Positions 9,471 through 18,127 of a stretch of DNA of 52,610 nucleotides are shown in pieces (the stretch's first letter is position 1; the number at the start of each line of letters is the position of its first letter). Under the pieces are notes generated by a model. The model had not been told where the DNA came from and did not search any database. It saw only the letters and a program-made list of their open reading frames with translations. A program made the translations under genes and the position numbers. Origin of the DNA: Chloroflexota bacterium (GTDB taxonomy: Bacteria; Chloroflexota; Dehalococcoidia; Bin125); contig JAPPJZ010000062.1 in NCBI GenBank assembly GCA_028874365.1, positions 1-52,610 of the forward strand, in the 5' to 3' direction.

Positions 9471-9929
9471 ATGCCTGGCCTATGGTTCGAGGAGCTTGAG
9501 CCCGGGCTCGTTATCCAGCACGAGCCCTCGCGCACCGTGACCGAAGCAGACAATCTGCTGTTCACGGCGCTGACCCACAACTCGCAACCGCTGCATCTCG
9601 ATGCCGAGTTCGCGGGCAGCACCCAGTTCGGTCAGCGGATCGTCAACAGCATCTTCACGCTCGGCCTCGCAGTCGGCCTGAGCGTCGCCGACACGACGCT
9701 CGGCACGACGCTGGGCAATCTCGGGTTCGACGAAACGACGTTCCCGAATCCCGTCTTCATCGGAGACACGATCACATGCGAGACCGAGGTGGTTGAACGA
9801 CGCGAATCGAGAAGCCGCCCTGATCGAGGGATCGTGGTCTTTGAGCACCGTGGAATCAATCAGCGGGGCGAGTTGGTGGTCAAGTGTCGGCGGACGGGGA
9901 TGATGCTCAAGCGCCCCGACGAGGAATGA
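9471..9929 (+). CDS. MaoC-like single-hotdog hydratase/dehydratase
   Basis: MaoC proteins add water to enoyl-CoA type thioesters. Seen: 152 residues, one hotdog domain, with the hydratase helix [16 protein letters not shown], where His42 is the catalytic histidine and Asn37 sits where R-hydratases have Asp. An [13 protein letters not shown] segment follows. The start is fixed by GGAGG at 9460-9464, six bases upstream of the ATG at 9471; the frame is open further upstream but has no ribosome site there. Last gene of the exchanger-DUF169-MaoC unit; its stop abuts the convergent small gene at 9930. Related proteins act as mesaconyl-CoA or beta-methylmalyl-CoA hydratases, but the substrate here is not determinable. 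Confidence 0.8.
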   Translation: MPGLWFEELEPGLVIQHEPSRTVTEADNLLFTALTHNSQPLHLDAEFAGSTQFGQRIVNSIFTLGLAVGLSVADTTLGTTLGNLGFDETTFPNPVFIGDTITCETEVVERRESRSRPDRGIVVFEHRGINQRGELVVKCRRTGMMLKRPDEE

Positions 9930-10142
9930 TTAGCTTCCTCGCACGATGAGGGCAATCACTAGCGGAATAATGGCGCCTCCGATTGTGATGCTGGCCGCCA
10001 TGAGCCAGCGCAGCAATCGATTCACTTCCTTCGTGATGGCGTGCTCAACATCCTTCTTGGTTGCAAGCCCGTCGGTCGATCCCTTGATCCCATCGTCGAT
10101 TACCTCGGCGACCTCGGTGGCTGCGTCTGAAGGTGCGTCCAT
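9930..10142 (-). CDS. Small single-pass membrane protein with predicted coiled coil
   Basis: Not a recognised family. Seen: 70 residues. An acidic N-terminus leads into an amphipathic stretch (LATKKDVEHAITKEVNRLL) typical of short coiled-coil proteins. One hydrophobic helix of about 20 residues (MAASITIGGAIIPLVIALIV) follows, with a short positively charged tail. This build resembles small DUF1640/CCDC90-like membrane-anchored coiled coils. Its stop abuts that of the MaoC gene with no gap. Upstream AAGAG is a weak ribosome site. Its amino-acid composition is unlike a random antisense frame, which favours a real gene. Confidence 0.55.
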   Translation of the reverse strand: MDAPSDAATEVAEVIDDGIKGSTDGLATKKDVEHAITKEVNRLLRWLMAASITIGGAIIPLVIALIVRGS

Positions 10143-10224
10143 CTCTTGGACCAGGATGTTGTGAAGTCGGAGTCTGTTGAGCGCCGTGGATGCATCCTAC
10201 CGCGTCGCTCGGCCGACACGATGC

Positions 10225-10230
10225 TAGGCT
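10225..10230 (+). promoter_or_regulatory. -10 element for tRNA-Pro
   Basis: TAGGCT ends nine bases before the first base of tRNA-Pro. This hexamer is the same as the one at two protein genes in the window. Confidence 0.5.
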
Positions 10231-10239
10231 GACCACCGT

Positions 10240-10316
10240 CGGAGCGTGGCGCAGTCTGGTAGCGCACTTGACTGGGGGTCAAGAGGTCGCCGGTTCAAAT
10301 CCGGCCGCTCCGACCA
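10240..10316 (+). tRNA. tRNA-Pro (anticodon GGG)
   Basis: Complete cloverleaf. Acceptor stem CGGAGCG (10240-10246) pairs with CGCTCCG (10306-10312). The D-arm is GCGC/GCGC. The anticodon stem CTTGA/TCAAG closes a CTGGGGG loop, giving anticodon GGG. The T-arm is GCCGG-TTCAAAT-CCGGC. Discriminator A is at 10313 and CCA is encoded (10314-10316). Reads CCC and CCU proline codons. Confidence 0.97.
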
Positions 10317-10334
10317 TGACGCAAGGAACATGAC

Positions 10335-11063
10335 ATGACTACTGCAACGACTCCCGCAACTGTCGTACTCGTGCACGGCGCCTGGCACGGACCCTGGTGC
10401 TTCGACAAGGTCGTAGCCGGGCTTGAGGCCCGCGGTGTGCCTGTCGTCAATGTCGAGCGTCGACGCGTACACGAACCGAGCGGCACGCTCCGCGGCGTCA
10501 CCGCCTCCGCCGAAAACGAGTCGATCGTCCGAGCGGCGCTTGATCAAGTCGAAGGCCCCGTGGTGCTGTTGGGACACTCCTTCGGGGGCGTGCCAATCAC
10601 GACTGCTCCGCTCGGCAACGACAACGTCAAGCATCTTGTCTACCTGACCGCGATCATGCCCGACACCGATGGCTCGATACCTGACAACTTCGCCAACCCC
10701 GAGCTGGTCGGAGCGATTCAGGCCGGCGAAGACGGATCAACCACCGTGCAGGAAGACCTGATTCGCCCAATCTTCTACGGACAGTGTTCGGATGAAGACT
10801 ATGAGCGGGCGATGAGTGAGTTGGTCCGTGACGAGGCCGCGATCCCGCTCGGCGATGTTCCTCGAGACACGGCGTGGAACAAGATCACCACGACCTACGT
10901 CGTTTGCACCGAGGATCAGGCGCTGCTAGCCGAGGGTCAGCGAACCCTCGCCCGCCGCGCCGACCGAGTGGTCGAGTGGGCCACCGACCACTCGCCCTTC
11001 TTCTCGGCTCCGAACCTGATGATCGACCTGCTCGACAGCCTCGCCCGCGAACACGCCGCGTAG
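10335..11063 (+). CDS. Alpha/beta hydrolase
   Basis: Seen: 242 residues of the esterase/hydroxynitrile-lyase-like alpha/beta hydrolase type. VLVHGAWHGPWCF is the oxyanion-hole HG segment near residue 13, GHSFGG carries the nucleophile serine near residue 77, and TDHSPFFSAP near the end holds the catalytic histidine. A cap region lies between. AGGAA about eight bases upstream supports the ATG at 10335. It lies 18 bases after the tRNA CCA and may share its transcript. Substrate unknown. No signal peptide, so cytoplasmic. Confidence 0.85.
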   Translation: MTTATTPATVVLVHGAWHGPWCFDKVVAGLEARGVPVVNVERRRVHEPSGTLRGVTASAENESIVRAALDQVEGPVVLLGHSFGGVPITTAPLGNDNVKHLVYLTAIMPDTDGSIPDNFANPELVGAIQAGEDGSTTVQEDLIRPIFYGQCSDEDYERAMSELVRDEAAIPLGDVPRDTAWNKITTTYVVCTEDQALLAEGQRTLARRADRVVEWATDHSPFFSAPNLMIDLLDSLAREHAA

Positions 11064-11078
11064 GCGATCCCCAACAAC

Positions 11079-11105
11079 CAGGGGCGATCACAAGGACCGC
11101 CCCTG
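11079..11105 (+). terminator. Bidirectional terminator-like hairpin between convergent genes
   Basis: CAGGGGCG (11079-11086) pairs perfectly with CGCCCCTG (11098-11105) around an 11-base loop. It sits midway between the stops of the hydrolase (plus) and the molybdenum hydroxylase (minus). There is no strong T-run. Confidence 0.5.
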
Positions 11106-11129
11106 TAGGACATTTCGACGCCGAAGCCC

Positions 11130-13418
11130 TTAGTCGTCCAACAGCCGATCCAGGAGTTTTGTCGGGCTGGCGGGGAGTGAGTTCATCCTGATGCCGGTGG
11201 CGTCGTAGATCGCGTTGGCGATTGCCGCCAGGGGCGGGACGATTGGCACTTCGCCGACACCTCGGACTCCGTAGGGATGGCTCGGATTGGGCACTTCGAC
11301 CAGGATCGTCTCGATTTCCGGCAGATCCAGCGACGTGGGCATGCGGTAGTCGAGGAGGCTGGCGTTCGTCATTCGACCCTCGGGCGAATAGACGTACTCT
11401 TCGGTCAGCGCCATGCCGGCGCCTTGAGCGACGCCGCCCTGGACCTGGCCTTCAACGTAGGACGGGTGAATCGCCGTGCCGACGTCCTGGACGGCCGAGT
11501 AGCGGAGGATGTCGACTTTGCCCGTGTCGCGGTCGACCGCGACATCAACGATGTGGCAGCCGTAGGCGGGACCGGGTTGGGTCGGCAGAACGTCGGCCTG
11601 GCCCTGGATCTGACCGCCGGTTCCCGGCATTCGTCCGCACAGCTCCTTGAATGTGAACTGCTGACCGTCGGGCCCGCTGATTATGCCGTTCTCGTAGGAG
11701 ACCGCGCCGGCATCGACGTCCCAGATCATGGCTGCGCGCGCCTCCATCTGCTCGCGGACGTCCAGCGCCGCCTCGTGTACGGCGATGCCGGTGGCGTAGG
11801 CGACGCGCGAGCCGCCGGTCACGTGGGTGAAGCCGATCGAGTCCGTGTCGACGACCTGCGGGCGCACGAGGTCGTATTCGATCCCCATCGTCTCGGCGAA
11901 CTGCATCGCCAGACCGGCCCGCTGCCCGCCGATGTCGACCGAGCCGACGGAGAGATTGACCGTTCCGTCCTCGTTCACCGACGCGTAAGCGGCCGATTCC
12001 ATGCCGGCGTTGGTCCAGAAGCCCATCGAGACACCGCGACCAAGCAAGCGGCCATCCTCGTCGATTCCGATCTCAGAGCGATAGTGCGGCGAGTCGATCG
12101 CGGCCTGCATCGTCTCCTCGGCGCCGATCTTCGGCAGCACGACGCCGTCAGCGCGGCGCGTGCCCTCGTGCGCAGAATTCTGCGCACGCAGTTCCATTGG
12201 GTCGCGCTCGAGGCGCTCGGCGAGCTGATCGATCAGCGACTCGACGGCGAACGTCCCCTGCGGCGAACCGGGCGCTCGGTAGGCCTGGCACTTTGGCTTG
12301 TTGGTGACGACATCCAGCGCATCGACATAGATGTTGGGGATGTCGTAGGACGAGAACATGCAGGTCGCGCCGGCGCCCACCGGAGAGCCTGGGAACGCGC
12401 CCGCCTCGTAGGCGAGGGTGGCCTCGGCCGCGATGATCGTGCCGTCATTCTTTGCGCCGATCTTGCAGCGCACGTACGTCGCCGAAGTCGGACCGGTGCC
12501 GATCAGTACCTCTTCGCGATTCATGTACATCTTCACCGGACGGCCGGTGAGCCTCGACATGACGGCTGCCGTCGGCTCCATGTAGGCGGGCAGCTTGCCG
12601 CCGAAGCCGCCGCCGATCTCCATCGGGATCACCTTCACGTTGGCGAGCGGGATATCGAGCATCTTGCTGACCGTTGCGCGAACGGCGAACGGTCCCTGGG
12701 TGGAGACCCAGACCGTCAGGGTGCCGTCTGAGTTCCAGTGCGCGGTTCCATTCTGTGGCTCGATGTAGCCCTGGTGCGCGGCCGCGGTCTCGAACTCGCC
12801 TTCGAGGACGATATCCGCTTCTTCGAAACCCGCCGCCGGATCGCCGTGCTCGAACTCCAACTGCGAAGCGATATTGGTCTCTCGTTCGCCGCGTCCCTCG
12901 CCGGGGACGAATCGGGCGACCATCTCGACGGTCTTCATCCCATCGTGCAGAATCGGCGCGCCTTCAGCCATCGCGTCGTGTACCGAGAGCACGGGCGGCA
13001 GCACATCGTACTCGACATCGATCAAACCAAGCGCGTCTTCGGCGATGTGCGGATCGGTGGCGCAGACCGCCGCCACGGCGTGTCCCTGATAGAGCGCCTT
13101 GTCCGAGGCGAGCACGTTCTGGAGGACCCATTTGTACGGCGACACGCTCTCGCCCAGGTCAACGATCTCGTCGGTCGCGCCGGGCAGGTCTTCGTGTGTG
13201 ATGACGCACTTGACGCCGTCCAGGGCCTTCGCACGGGATGTGTCGATGCTGACGATCCGGGCGTGGGCATGCGGCGAGCGCAGGAGGCGGCCGTAAAGCA
13301 TGTCGGGCAGATTGATGTCGGCGCCATAGCGCGCCCGCCCGGTGACCTTGTCGACCCCGTCGGGGCGAAGCGGTCGGCTTCCGACGACGTTGTACGCGGG
13401 CTTCGTCTCGGTGGTCAT
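11130..13418 (-). CDS. Xanthine dehydrogenase-family molybdenum hydroxylase, large (Mo-binding) subunit
   Basis: These enzymes hydroxylate carbon centres of heterocycles or aldehydes at a Mo-pterin cofactor. Seen: 762 residues with the N-terminal aldehyde-oxidase hammerhead domain (VTGRARYGADI, LYGRLLRSPHAHARI). The Mo-binding part has STQGPFAVR, EIGGGFGGK, CQAYRAPGSPQ and the C-terminal GVRGVGE; Glu723 matches the catalytic base of the family. The AYRAPG loop is not the AYRCSFR loop of form I CO dehydrogenase, so CO is an unlikely substrate. The ATG at 13418 is preceded by GGAG seven bases upstream; an upstream TTG frame extension to 13505 has no support. Its start overlaps the stop of the ThiS/MoaD-like gene (ATGA). 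FAD and 2Fe-2S partner subunits are not in this cluster, which is unusual. Confidence 0.9.
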   Translation of the reverse strand: MTTETKPAYNVVGSRPLRPDGVDKVTGRARYGADINLPDMLYGRLLRSPHAHARIVSIDTSRAKALDGVKCVITHEDLPGATDEIVDLGESVSPYKWVLQNVLASDKALYQGHAVAAVCATDPHIAEDALGLIDVEYDVLPPVLSVHDAMAEGAPILHDGMKTVEMVARFVPGEGRGERETNIASQLEFEHGDPAAGFEEADIVLEGEFETAAAHQGYIEPQNGTAHWNSDGTLTVWVSTQGPFAVRATVSKMLDIPLANVKVIPMEIGGGFGGKLPAYMEPTAAVMSRLTGRPVKMYMNREEVLIGTGPTSATYVRCKIGAKNDGTIIAAEATLAYEAGAFPGSPVGAGATCMFSSYDIPNIYVDALDVVTNKPKCQAYRAPGSPQGTFAVESLIDQLAERLERDPMELRAQNSAHEGTRRADGVVLPKIGAEETMQAAIDSPHYRSEIGIDEDGRLLGRGVSMGFWTNAGMESAAYASVNEDGTVNLSVGSVDIGGQRAGLAMQFAETMGIEYDLVRPQVVDTDSIGFTHVTGGSRVAYATGIAVHEAALDVREQMEARAAMIWDVDAGAVSYENGIISGPDGQQFTFKELCGRMPGTGGQIQGQADVLPTQPGPAYGCHIVDVAVDRDTGKVDILRYSAVQDVGTAIHPSYVEGQVQGGVAQGAGMALTEEYVYSPEGRMTNASLLDYRMPTSLDLPEIETILVEVPNPSHPYGVRGVGEVPIVPPLAAIANAIYDATGIRMNSLPASPTKLLDRLLDD

Positions 13419-13780
13419 CGGCGGCTCCACTTCTCTGGCTCTAACGTTGGCTGGGCACTGGCGGGGACATCGGCATGATATCGGCAGGGAATCGTTGCCC
13501 GACAATCTTGACCGCCGGCCATCGCTGGGAGGATGTGGACTTCGGCGTTGGGCGGCACCTTGGCCAGCAGACCGAGCGGCTGTTCGACGCTATTGACGGC
13601 GATCGTCAGACCCCGCTTGAGGCGGTTGCCTTCGACCAGCGACTCGTGAAATCCCGGGTAGTTCGCTTCTAGGCTGTCAACTACCTCAGCGATCGTGCGC
13701 CCAGAGGCAGGCACAGTTCGCAGACCGTCGGTCAACGGCCTCATGCCGATCGGTACGAAGACGGTGATATCGGCAGTCAT
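13415..13780 (-). CDS. ThiS/MoaD-like ubiquitin-fold protein with a C-terminal tail after Gly-Gly
   Basis: ThiS/MoaD proteins carry sulfur as a C-terminal Gly-Gly thiocarboxylate for thiamine or molybdopterin synthesis. Seen: 121 residues. The first ~90 have the family pattern (ITVFVPIGMR, TIAEVVDSLEANYPGF, AVNSVEQPL, PPNAEVHILPAMAGG). In normal members the chain ends at GG; here 31 more residues follow (starting QDCRATIPCRYH). The extended stop overlaps the next gene in an ATGA arrangement, which argues that the tail is genuine. Activation would need a protease to expose GG, or this protein has lost sulfur transfer. It is flanked by a Mo hydroxylase and a MaoC protein in one operon, consistent with a role in cofactor supply to that enzyme, but this is inference. 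Confidence 0.8.
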   Translation of the reverse strand: MTADITVFVPIGMRPLTDGLRTVPASGRTIAEVVDSLEANYPGFHESLVEGNRLKRGLTIAVNSVEQPLGLLAKVPPNAEVHILPAMAGGQDCRATIPCRYHADVPASAQPTLEPEKWSRR

Positions 13781-13804
13781 CGCTGCTTCGCTGCCGCGAA
13801 CGGA

Positions 13805-14641
13805 CTAGAGCTTGAGACTGCCCTCGGCGACCACCGCGATTACACCGTTGTCCTTCTCGACCCAGCAGGCGATGTTGCGGCGCTGCGGATCGTCCTCGTT
13901 GACGCCCTGCAGGACGCCCTTCACCGCGACGGTCTCGTTCGGCCAGACGATGTTCGCGAACTTGACCAGCAGCTTGCCGGACGACTTCCAGGCGTCGCCG
14001 AAGCGTTGATCCAACAACTCGCCGATCAGCGACATCGTCATTTTGCCACCGACCACGACATCGGTGAAGCCGAGTTCCTCGGAGGCTTGCTTGTCGGTGT
14101 GGTAGTTGCGGTCGCCATGGAAGAAGGAGCCGCACATCTCAAGCGAAATGCTTCGTACCAGCGGTCCGAACGCCTCGCCCTCCGGCAGCGCGTAGCTTCT
14201 CGCGCCCTCTTTCTTCGACGGGTCGCGCAGCGTCACGTGACCCTCGCTCTGGTAGAGCACGAACGACTGGTGGTGTCGCATGGCCACGGCGATGTCGCCG
14301 ACATCGTCCTTGACCACGGTTTCGGTCAGAATCACGCTGCGGTCACGGCGCTCGTAGATGTCGATCGACCTGGCCGAAGCCTCGTAGCTTCCTCCGGGCT
14401 TGAGCGGCTTGCGGAAATCCCACTCCTGGCGCAGCCAGAGATTGCCGAAGTCGTTCGCGTAGTGCATACGGGTTGAGAGGTCGGCGTTGGCGGCGACCAT
14501 CGAGGGCGCGCTCTCAAGTTCGCCCGGCCGCTCGAGCTCGAGGCCCTCGAAATAGTCGCTTAGAGCGGTCTCGTCGATGACGACGGTTGCGGATCCGAGG
14601 TCGACGCCGGCTTGCGGATCTTCAAACTTGGTGATGGCCAC
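13805..14641 (-). CDS. Double-hotdog MaoC-like hydratase
   Basis: Seen: 278 residues with two hotdog-like halves. The C-terminal half carries the hydratase signature RNYHTDKQASEELGFTDVVVGGKM, in which the histidine and the following aspartate match the MaoC active-site helix and GG starts the long conserved helix. The N-terminal half (about 1-140) is the substrate-binding, non-catalytic repeat. Such double-hotdog proteins hydrate bulky enoyl-CoAs. The start is a GTG with AGAGGA eight bases upstream. First gene of the operon that continues 24 bases later with the ThiS/MoaD-like protein and then the Mo hydroxylase. Together these suggest oxidation of an unsaturated or cyclic acid, with the substrate unresolved. 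Confidence 0.78.
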   Translation of the reverse strand: MAITKFEDPQAGVDLGSATVVIDETALSDYFEGLELERPGELESAPSMVAANADLSTRMHYANDFGNLWLRQEWDFRKPLKPGGSYEASARSIDIYERRDRSVILTETVVKDDVGDIAVAMRHHQSFVLYQSEGHVTLRDPSKKEGARSYALPEGEAFGPLVRSISLEMCGSFFHGDRNYHTDKQASEELGFTDVVVGGKMTMSLIGELLDQRFGDAWKSSGKLLVKFANIVWPNETVAVKGVLQGVNEDDPQRRNIACWVEKDNGVIAVVAEGSLKL

Positions 14642-14713
14642 GCGTGAGTCCTCTCGAGTTCGGAAGGTTGCTGAATCTGGCTCGAATCGATGATAACGAG
14701 TGGTCGGCTGATC

Positions 14714-17700
14714 CTAGCCGGAGGACGGCTGCAGCCAGTCGACGTCAGGAGAGTCGAGGAAGATCCAGAGCGGCTGGTCGTGACTGATCGTCCGCAGGGA
14801 GTTGAGGTGCGGAGGCAGACTGGTCGAGAACAGTCGCCATTGCTGCTGATTCGCGTCCCAGGAGTAGACGCGGAGCGTTGCGCCGGCGAGCGGGGCGAGC
14901 GCATTGGTTACCCGCGTCGTCGGTCCGCTCCAGGTGACGAAGTTCCACCCCTGCCGTAACCGGACGAGTCGCTCCGCCCGGTACTCGAAGCCGTTTTCGA
15001 CCAGGATCGGGCGCTCGCCGGTCAGCAGCAGCGCGACGTCCGTTCGACCGGCGGCCGCAGGCGGCGTCGTGACCGTCACGCATTGCTCCGACCAGAACGC
15101 GACCCGCGCCTGCTGATTTCCGAACCAGACCCTTGGCGCCATCGCGTCGGTGGCCAGGCCGGCGCCGCAAATCTGGACGGATTCGCCTCCTTCGACGTAT
15201 CCGCGAGCCGGGGTAATGCTGGTGATGTTGCCCTGCGGAGAAACGGGCCACGCTTCGCTCTCGGACGTGGCATAGCCCGACCCGCTGTGACCGATCACGG
15301 AAAACTCCGAGGTCAGTGCATCGACGCCGATGTCCTCGAAGCGGAACTGGCCGTCGACGACCGGAACCGCAGCGACGAACCGGCGATCGTTGCGGGGACC
15401 GGCGTAGAGGTGAATGGTCGTCGCGTGCGGCGCCAAACCGGCGACGTCGAGACCGGCCGCGCTCCAGCGGTAGTCCTCAATCACCGGCGCGCTCAGCGTC
15501 GAGGCAATGTTCGAGCGATTGCCCTGGAGCCGATTGCCCCAGATGACCCGCCTGCCCGAGTGCGCCGCTGGGGTCGGTGCCGCGGTACGAATATCGATTC
15601 CCACCTGGTTGTCACGGATCAGGTTGGCCGCATCGGTGAAGTCGGTCCTGCCGTTCGCCGGGGCCAGCATTGACGCCGTCGTCGTCCGCAGGGTGACTAT
15701 CGAGTCGGCGCCGGCGGCGAAGTTGAGCCGCTCAGCGATCGCAGCATTGTTGACCGCAAACCGCAACTCGGTGCCTGGACCGATGACCGTCGCGCTGAAC
15801 CCGGCGAAATCGTCAACGCTCACCGATGCAGCGAGCCGCCGATCCAGATAGATGTCCACCGATGTGCCTGTCGGCGCCGGCAGACCGTCGATGCTGACCG
15901 TTCCCGCAACGCGGTGCGAGCGGCCGGTTCGAGGCTCGATAGCGGCCGAATCGATCGGGCCAATCGGCGGCCAGGACAGACTGGCCGAGGCCAGCACCGG
16001 CGGATCCTCGAATGGCCCGATGAGCACATCGCCCGCGGCGGGGTCGATACTCACGCCGGCGGCGCGGTTCCGTTCAATCATGCTGGCCGAAATGGAGGCG
16101 GACGCGGCCGGTCCCACGACGATGCCGTCCGCGGCGCTGTTGACGATGCGGGCAGCATCGATTCGCGCGTTTGAGCCGGCCACCACGATGCCGATCTGGT
16201 TGTATCGGGTCTCGACGTTCGAGACTCGCGTATTGTCACCGCTGAGTCGGATGGCAGCGTCGTTCGCGCCGTACACGGTCAGCCCCCACACTTCAGCGCC
16301 GTCCCCAAGTTCAAGACCCACGTCAACAGCGGACGCATCGATGCTCCAATCGGTGCCGTCAAGGATGGTGTCCGCCGCGACGACAGGAAGTGGAGACTCC
16401 AACACGATGGTTGGTGCTGATCGGTCGCTCTGGAAGAGGATGAACCTGGCGCCGCTCGACAGGGCCTGCCTGAGCGTCCCGGGACCGTTGTCCGCCTCGG
16501 ATGTGACGACCGCCGCGCCGTCCCTGGCAAGGTCAAGCGCTGCATCGGCATCAATCAGTCCTGCGCCTGAGGCCATGTCACGACCCAGCGGGGGAACATC
16601 GACGGCCGTGTCGATCAGGATCTCGCGGATCAGTCGTCGCTCAAGGATGGCGTCCCCGCCGTCGAGCGAGAGCAGCGCCGGTTGAGCCTCGAGCAACAAC
16701 GCCGCCACACCGGCGACGTGAGGTGCCGCCGCCGATGAGCCCGAGAAGCGTGGCGCAAAGCGCGTCGTGTCGGAAACTGTCACGCGGTCGACGGCGCTGA
16801 TCTCAGGCTTACGGTCTCCGTTGACTGTCGGTCCTCGGCTCGAGTAAGGCGCCACCCTCTGCTCGCCGACGTTCACGGCGCCGACCGTGAGCGCGCCGTC
16901 GGCATCGGATTGGGCGAGGATGCTGCCCTCGGCCGTACGGTGGTGCAGGCGAAGCTGGACCCCGCCGAGATGGAAGGCGAAGAGGTCGAAGTTTACCGAA
17001 GCGGCATCGTCGTTGTGGTTCTGGATGACGACGTAGACGTAGATTGCCTCGCCCTCATGCACGTACTCCAGGTGCTCACGTGGATAGTGATTGAGGATGC
17101 CGATGCCCTGGCGCGTCTCGCTCGAGGCCAGGATGATGCCGACGCCCGACATGAGGTAGAGGTCGTAGTCGTTGGTCGATCCGCCCCATTGATCGTCCCA
17201 GAACAACGCCAGACGGATGTGAGCGCCCGGTTCAACGCGGATGCCGTTGCCGGCCCCGAACAGAGGCTCCGGCCCGCCTGCGGCGCTGAACGCATGCACC
17301 GTCCCAGGCTGTGGCAGTCCGAGGTCGGACGCGCTCACACCGGCGCGCCAGGGTCCGGCCCAGTGCGATTCTGCCCAGTTGCCCGCCGCGGTCACGTAGA
17401 GTCGCAACGGCCAGTTGGGATGTTCCAGGGCGCGCGTGGTATTCACTGAGACGTCGCTGCGCTGATCGGCGGGGAAGGCATACGACACGTCGTCGACAAT
17501 GATGTCCACATATCGCGCGTAGTGGTTGACGGCGGCGATGTGATCGAGATCGGTTGTGACAGCCGCGAAGGAGATTTCGGCGCCCGGTGCAAGATCGTGG
17601 ACGATCTCGATCATCACGGTGCCCTCCTGGCCTCGGTTGAGATCGCCAGCGCCGAACGCCCTCGCGTCGACCAGTTTGGGAGCCTCCCCGGCGCGCTGCG

Positions 17701-18115
17701 CCTGTTCGAGTCCCTTGATGCCATCCGAAATCACCGCGACCCGAATCCCGGATCCGTCGACATTGAATCGCGTGCGGGCCAGTGAGGCGTTGAGCGCCTC
17801 ATCGCCCTCCGTCAGTGCGCTGCCAGCGGCGAAGCTCGCATAGAGCGGGCGCTGGACCGCGACGACACCATCGATCTCCAACAGCTCGTCGATTCGGCTC
17901 GCGTCCAGCCAGCCTTGCCACCGACCGAGCTCCGGAACCACGAGCTCGATCTCCAGGCCCGCCTCAGTCAGGAGACGCTCGGTCTGCGGTCCGGATTGTT
18001 CGACTCGCACATCGAGGTGTACACGGACCTCAGCCGCCCGTGCTTGTTGGGAAAGCAGGCCACCGATCGCCGTCAGGAGAACCGCGAGGCACAGGAGAGG
18101 TAAGGCGCGTCGCAT
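14714..18115 (-). CDS. Large secreted S8/S53-like serine protease with parallel-repeat, TIG and GxN(F/L)V modules
   Basis: Seen: 1133 residues with a signal peptide (1-27). A subtilisin/sedolisin-fold catalytic domain spans about 120-530: Asp131 in VISDGIKG, Glu164 in GQEGTVMIEIVHDLAPGA where subtilisins have the catalytic His, and Ser461 in GSSAAAPHVAG. The Ser-Glu-Asp set resembles the S53-like subgroup. About 555-720 has NTRVSNVETRYN-type repeats expected of a right-handed beta-helix. About 1010-1080 is an IPT/TIG domain (ITSITPARGYVEGG). The last 80 residues are a GWNFVTWSGP...LWIFL...WLQPS module also found in the zincin at 33412. No cell-wall sorting motif; the C-terminal module may serve in anchoring. 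It has its own leaderless-type promoter and does not appear to be in an operon. Confidence 0.85.
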   Translation of the reverse strand: MRRALPLLCLAVLLTAIGGLLSQQARAAEVRVHLDVRVEQSGPQTERLLTEAGLEIELVVPELGRWQGWLDASRIDELLEIDGVVAVQRPLYASFAAGSALTEGDEALNASLARTRFNVDGSGIRVAVISDGIKGLEQAQRAGEAPKLVDARAFGAGDLNRGQEGTVMIEIVHDLAPGAEISFAAVTTDLDHIAAVNHYARYVDIIVDDVSYAFPADQRSDVSVNTTRALEHPNWPLRLYVTAAGNWAESHWAGPWRAGVSASDLGLPQPGTVHAFSAAGGPEPLFGAGNGIRVEPGAHIRLALFWDDQWGGSTNDYDLYLMSGVGIILASSETRQGIGILNHYPREHLEYVHEGEAIYVYVVIQNHNDDAASVNFDLFAFHLGGVQLRLHHRTAEGSILAQSDADGALTVGAVNVGEQRVAPYSSRGPTVNGDRKPEISAVDRVTVSDTTRFAPRFSGSSAAAPHVAGVAALLLEAQPALLSLDGGDAILERRLIREILIDTAVDVPPLGRDMASGAGLIDADAALDLARDGAAVVTSEADNGPGTLRQALSSGARFILFQSDRSAPTIVLESPLPVVAADTILDGTDWSIDASAVDVGLELGDGAEVWGLTVYGANDAAIRLSGDNTRVSNVETRYNQIGIVVAGSNARIDAARIVNSAADGIVVGPAASASISASMIERNRAAGVSIDPAAGDVLIGPFEDPPVLASASLSWPPIGPIDSAAIEPRTGRSHRVAGTVSIDGLPAPTGTSVDIYLDRRLAASVSVDDFAGFSATVIGPGTELRFAVNNAAIAERLNFAAGADSIVTLRTTTASMLAPANGRTDFTDAANLIRDNQVGIDIRTAAPTPAAHSGRRVIWGNRLQGNRSNIASTLSAPVIEDYRWSAAGLDVAGLAPHATTIHLYAGPRNDRRFVAAVPVVDGQFRFEDIGVDALTSEFSVIGHSGSGYATSESEAWPVSPQGNITSITPARGYVEGGESVQICGAGLATDAMAPRVWFGNQQARVAFWSEQCVTVTTPPAAAGRTDVALLLTGERPILVENGFEYRAERLVRLRQGWNFVTWSGPTTRVTNALAPLAGATLRVYSWDANQQQWRLFSTSLPPHLNSLRTISHDQPLWIFLDSPDVDWLQPSSG

Positions 18116-18121
18116 GGCCCG

Positions 18122-18127
18122 AGATTA
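18122..18127 (-). promoter_or_regulatory. -10 element of leaderless promoter for the secreted protease
   Basis: TAATCT on the minus strand, six bases before the ATG at 18115. No ribosome site. The 172-base gap to 18287 holds this promoter and the divergent one at 18276. Confidence 0.55.

Noticed and set aside
11277-12731. Long plus-strand open frame (484 codons) opposite the molybdenum hydroxylase
   Set aside because: Antisense shadow: the opposite strand carries every conserved motif of the enzyme.
13419-13505. N-terminal extension of the Mo hydroxylase from a TTG
   Set aside because: Residues are unrelated to the family, overlap the ThiS/MoaD-like gene, and the ATG at 13418 has a ribosome site.
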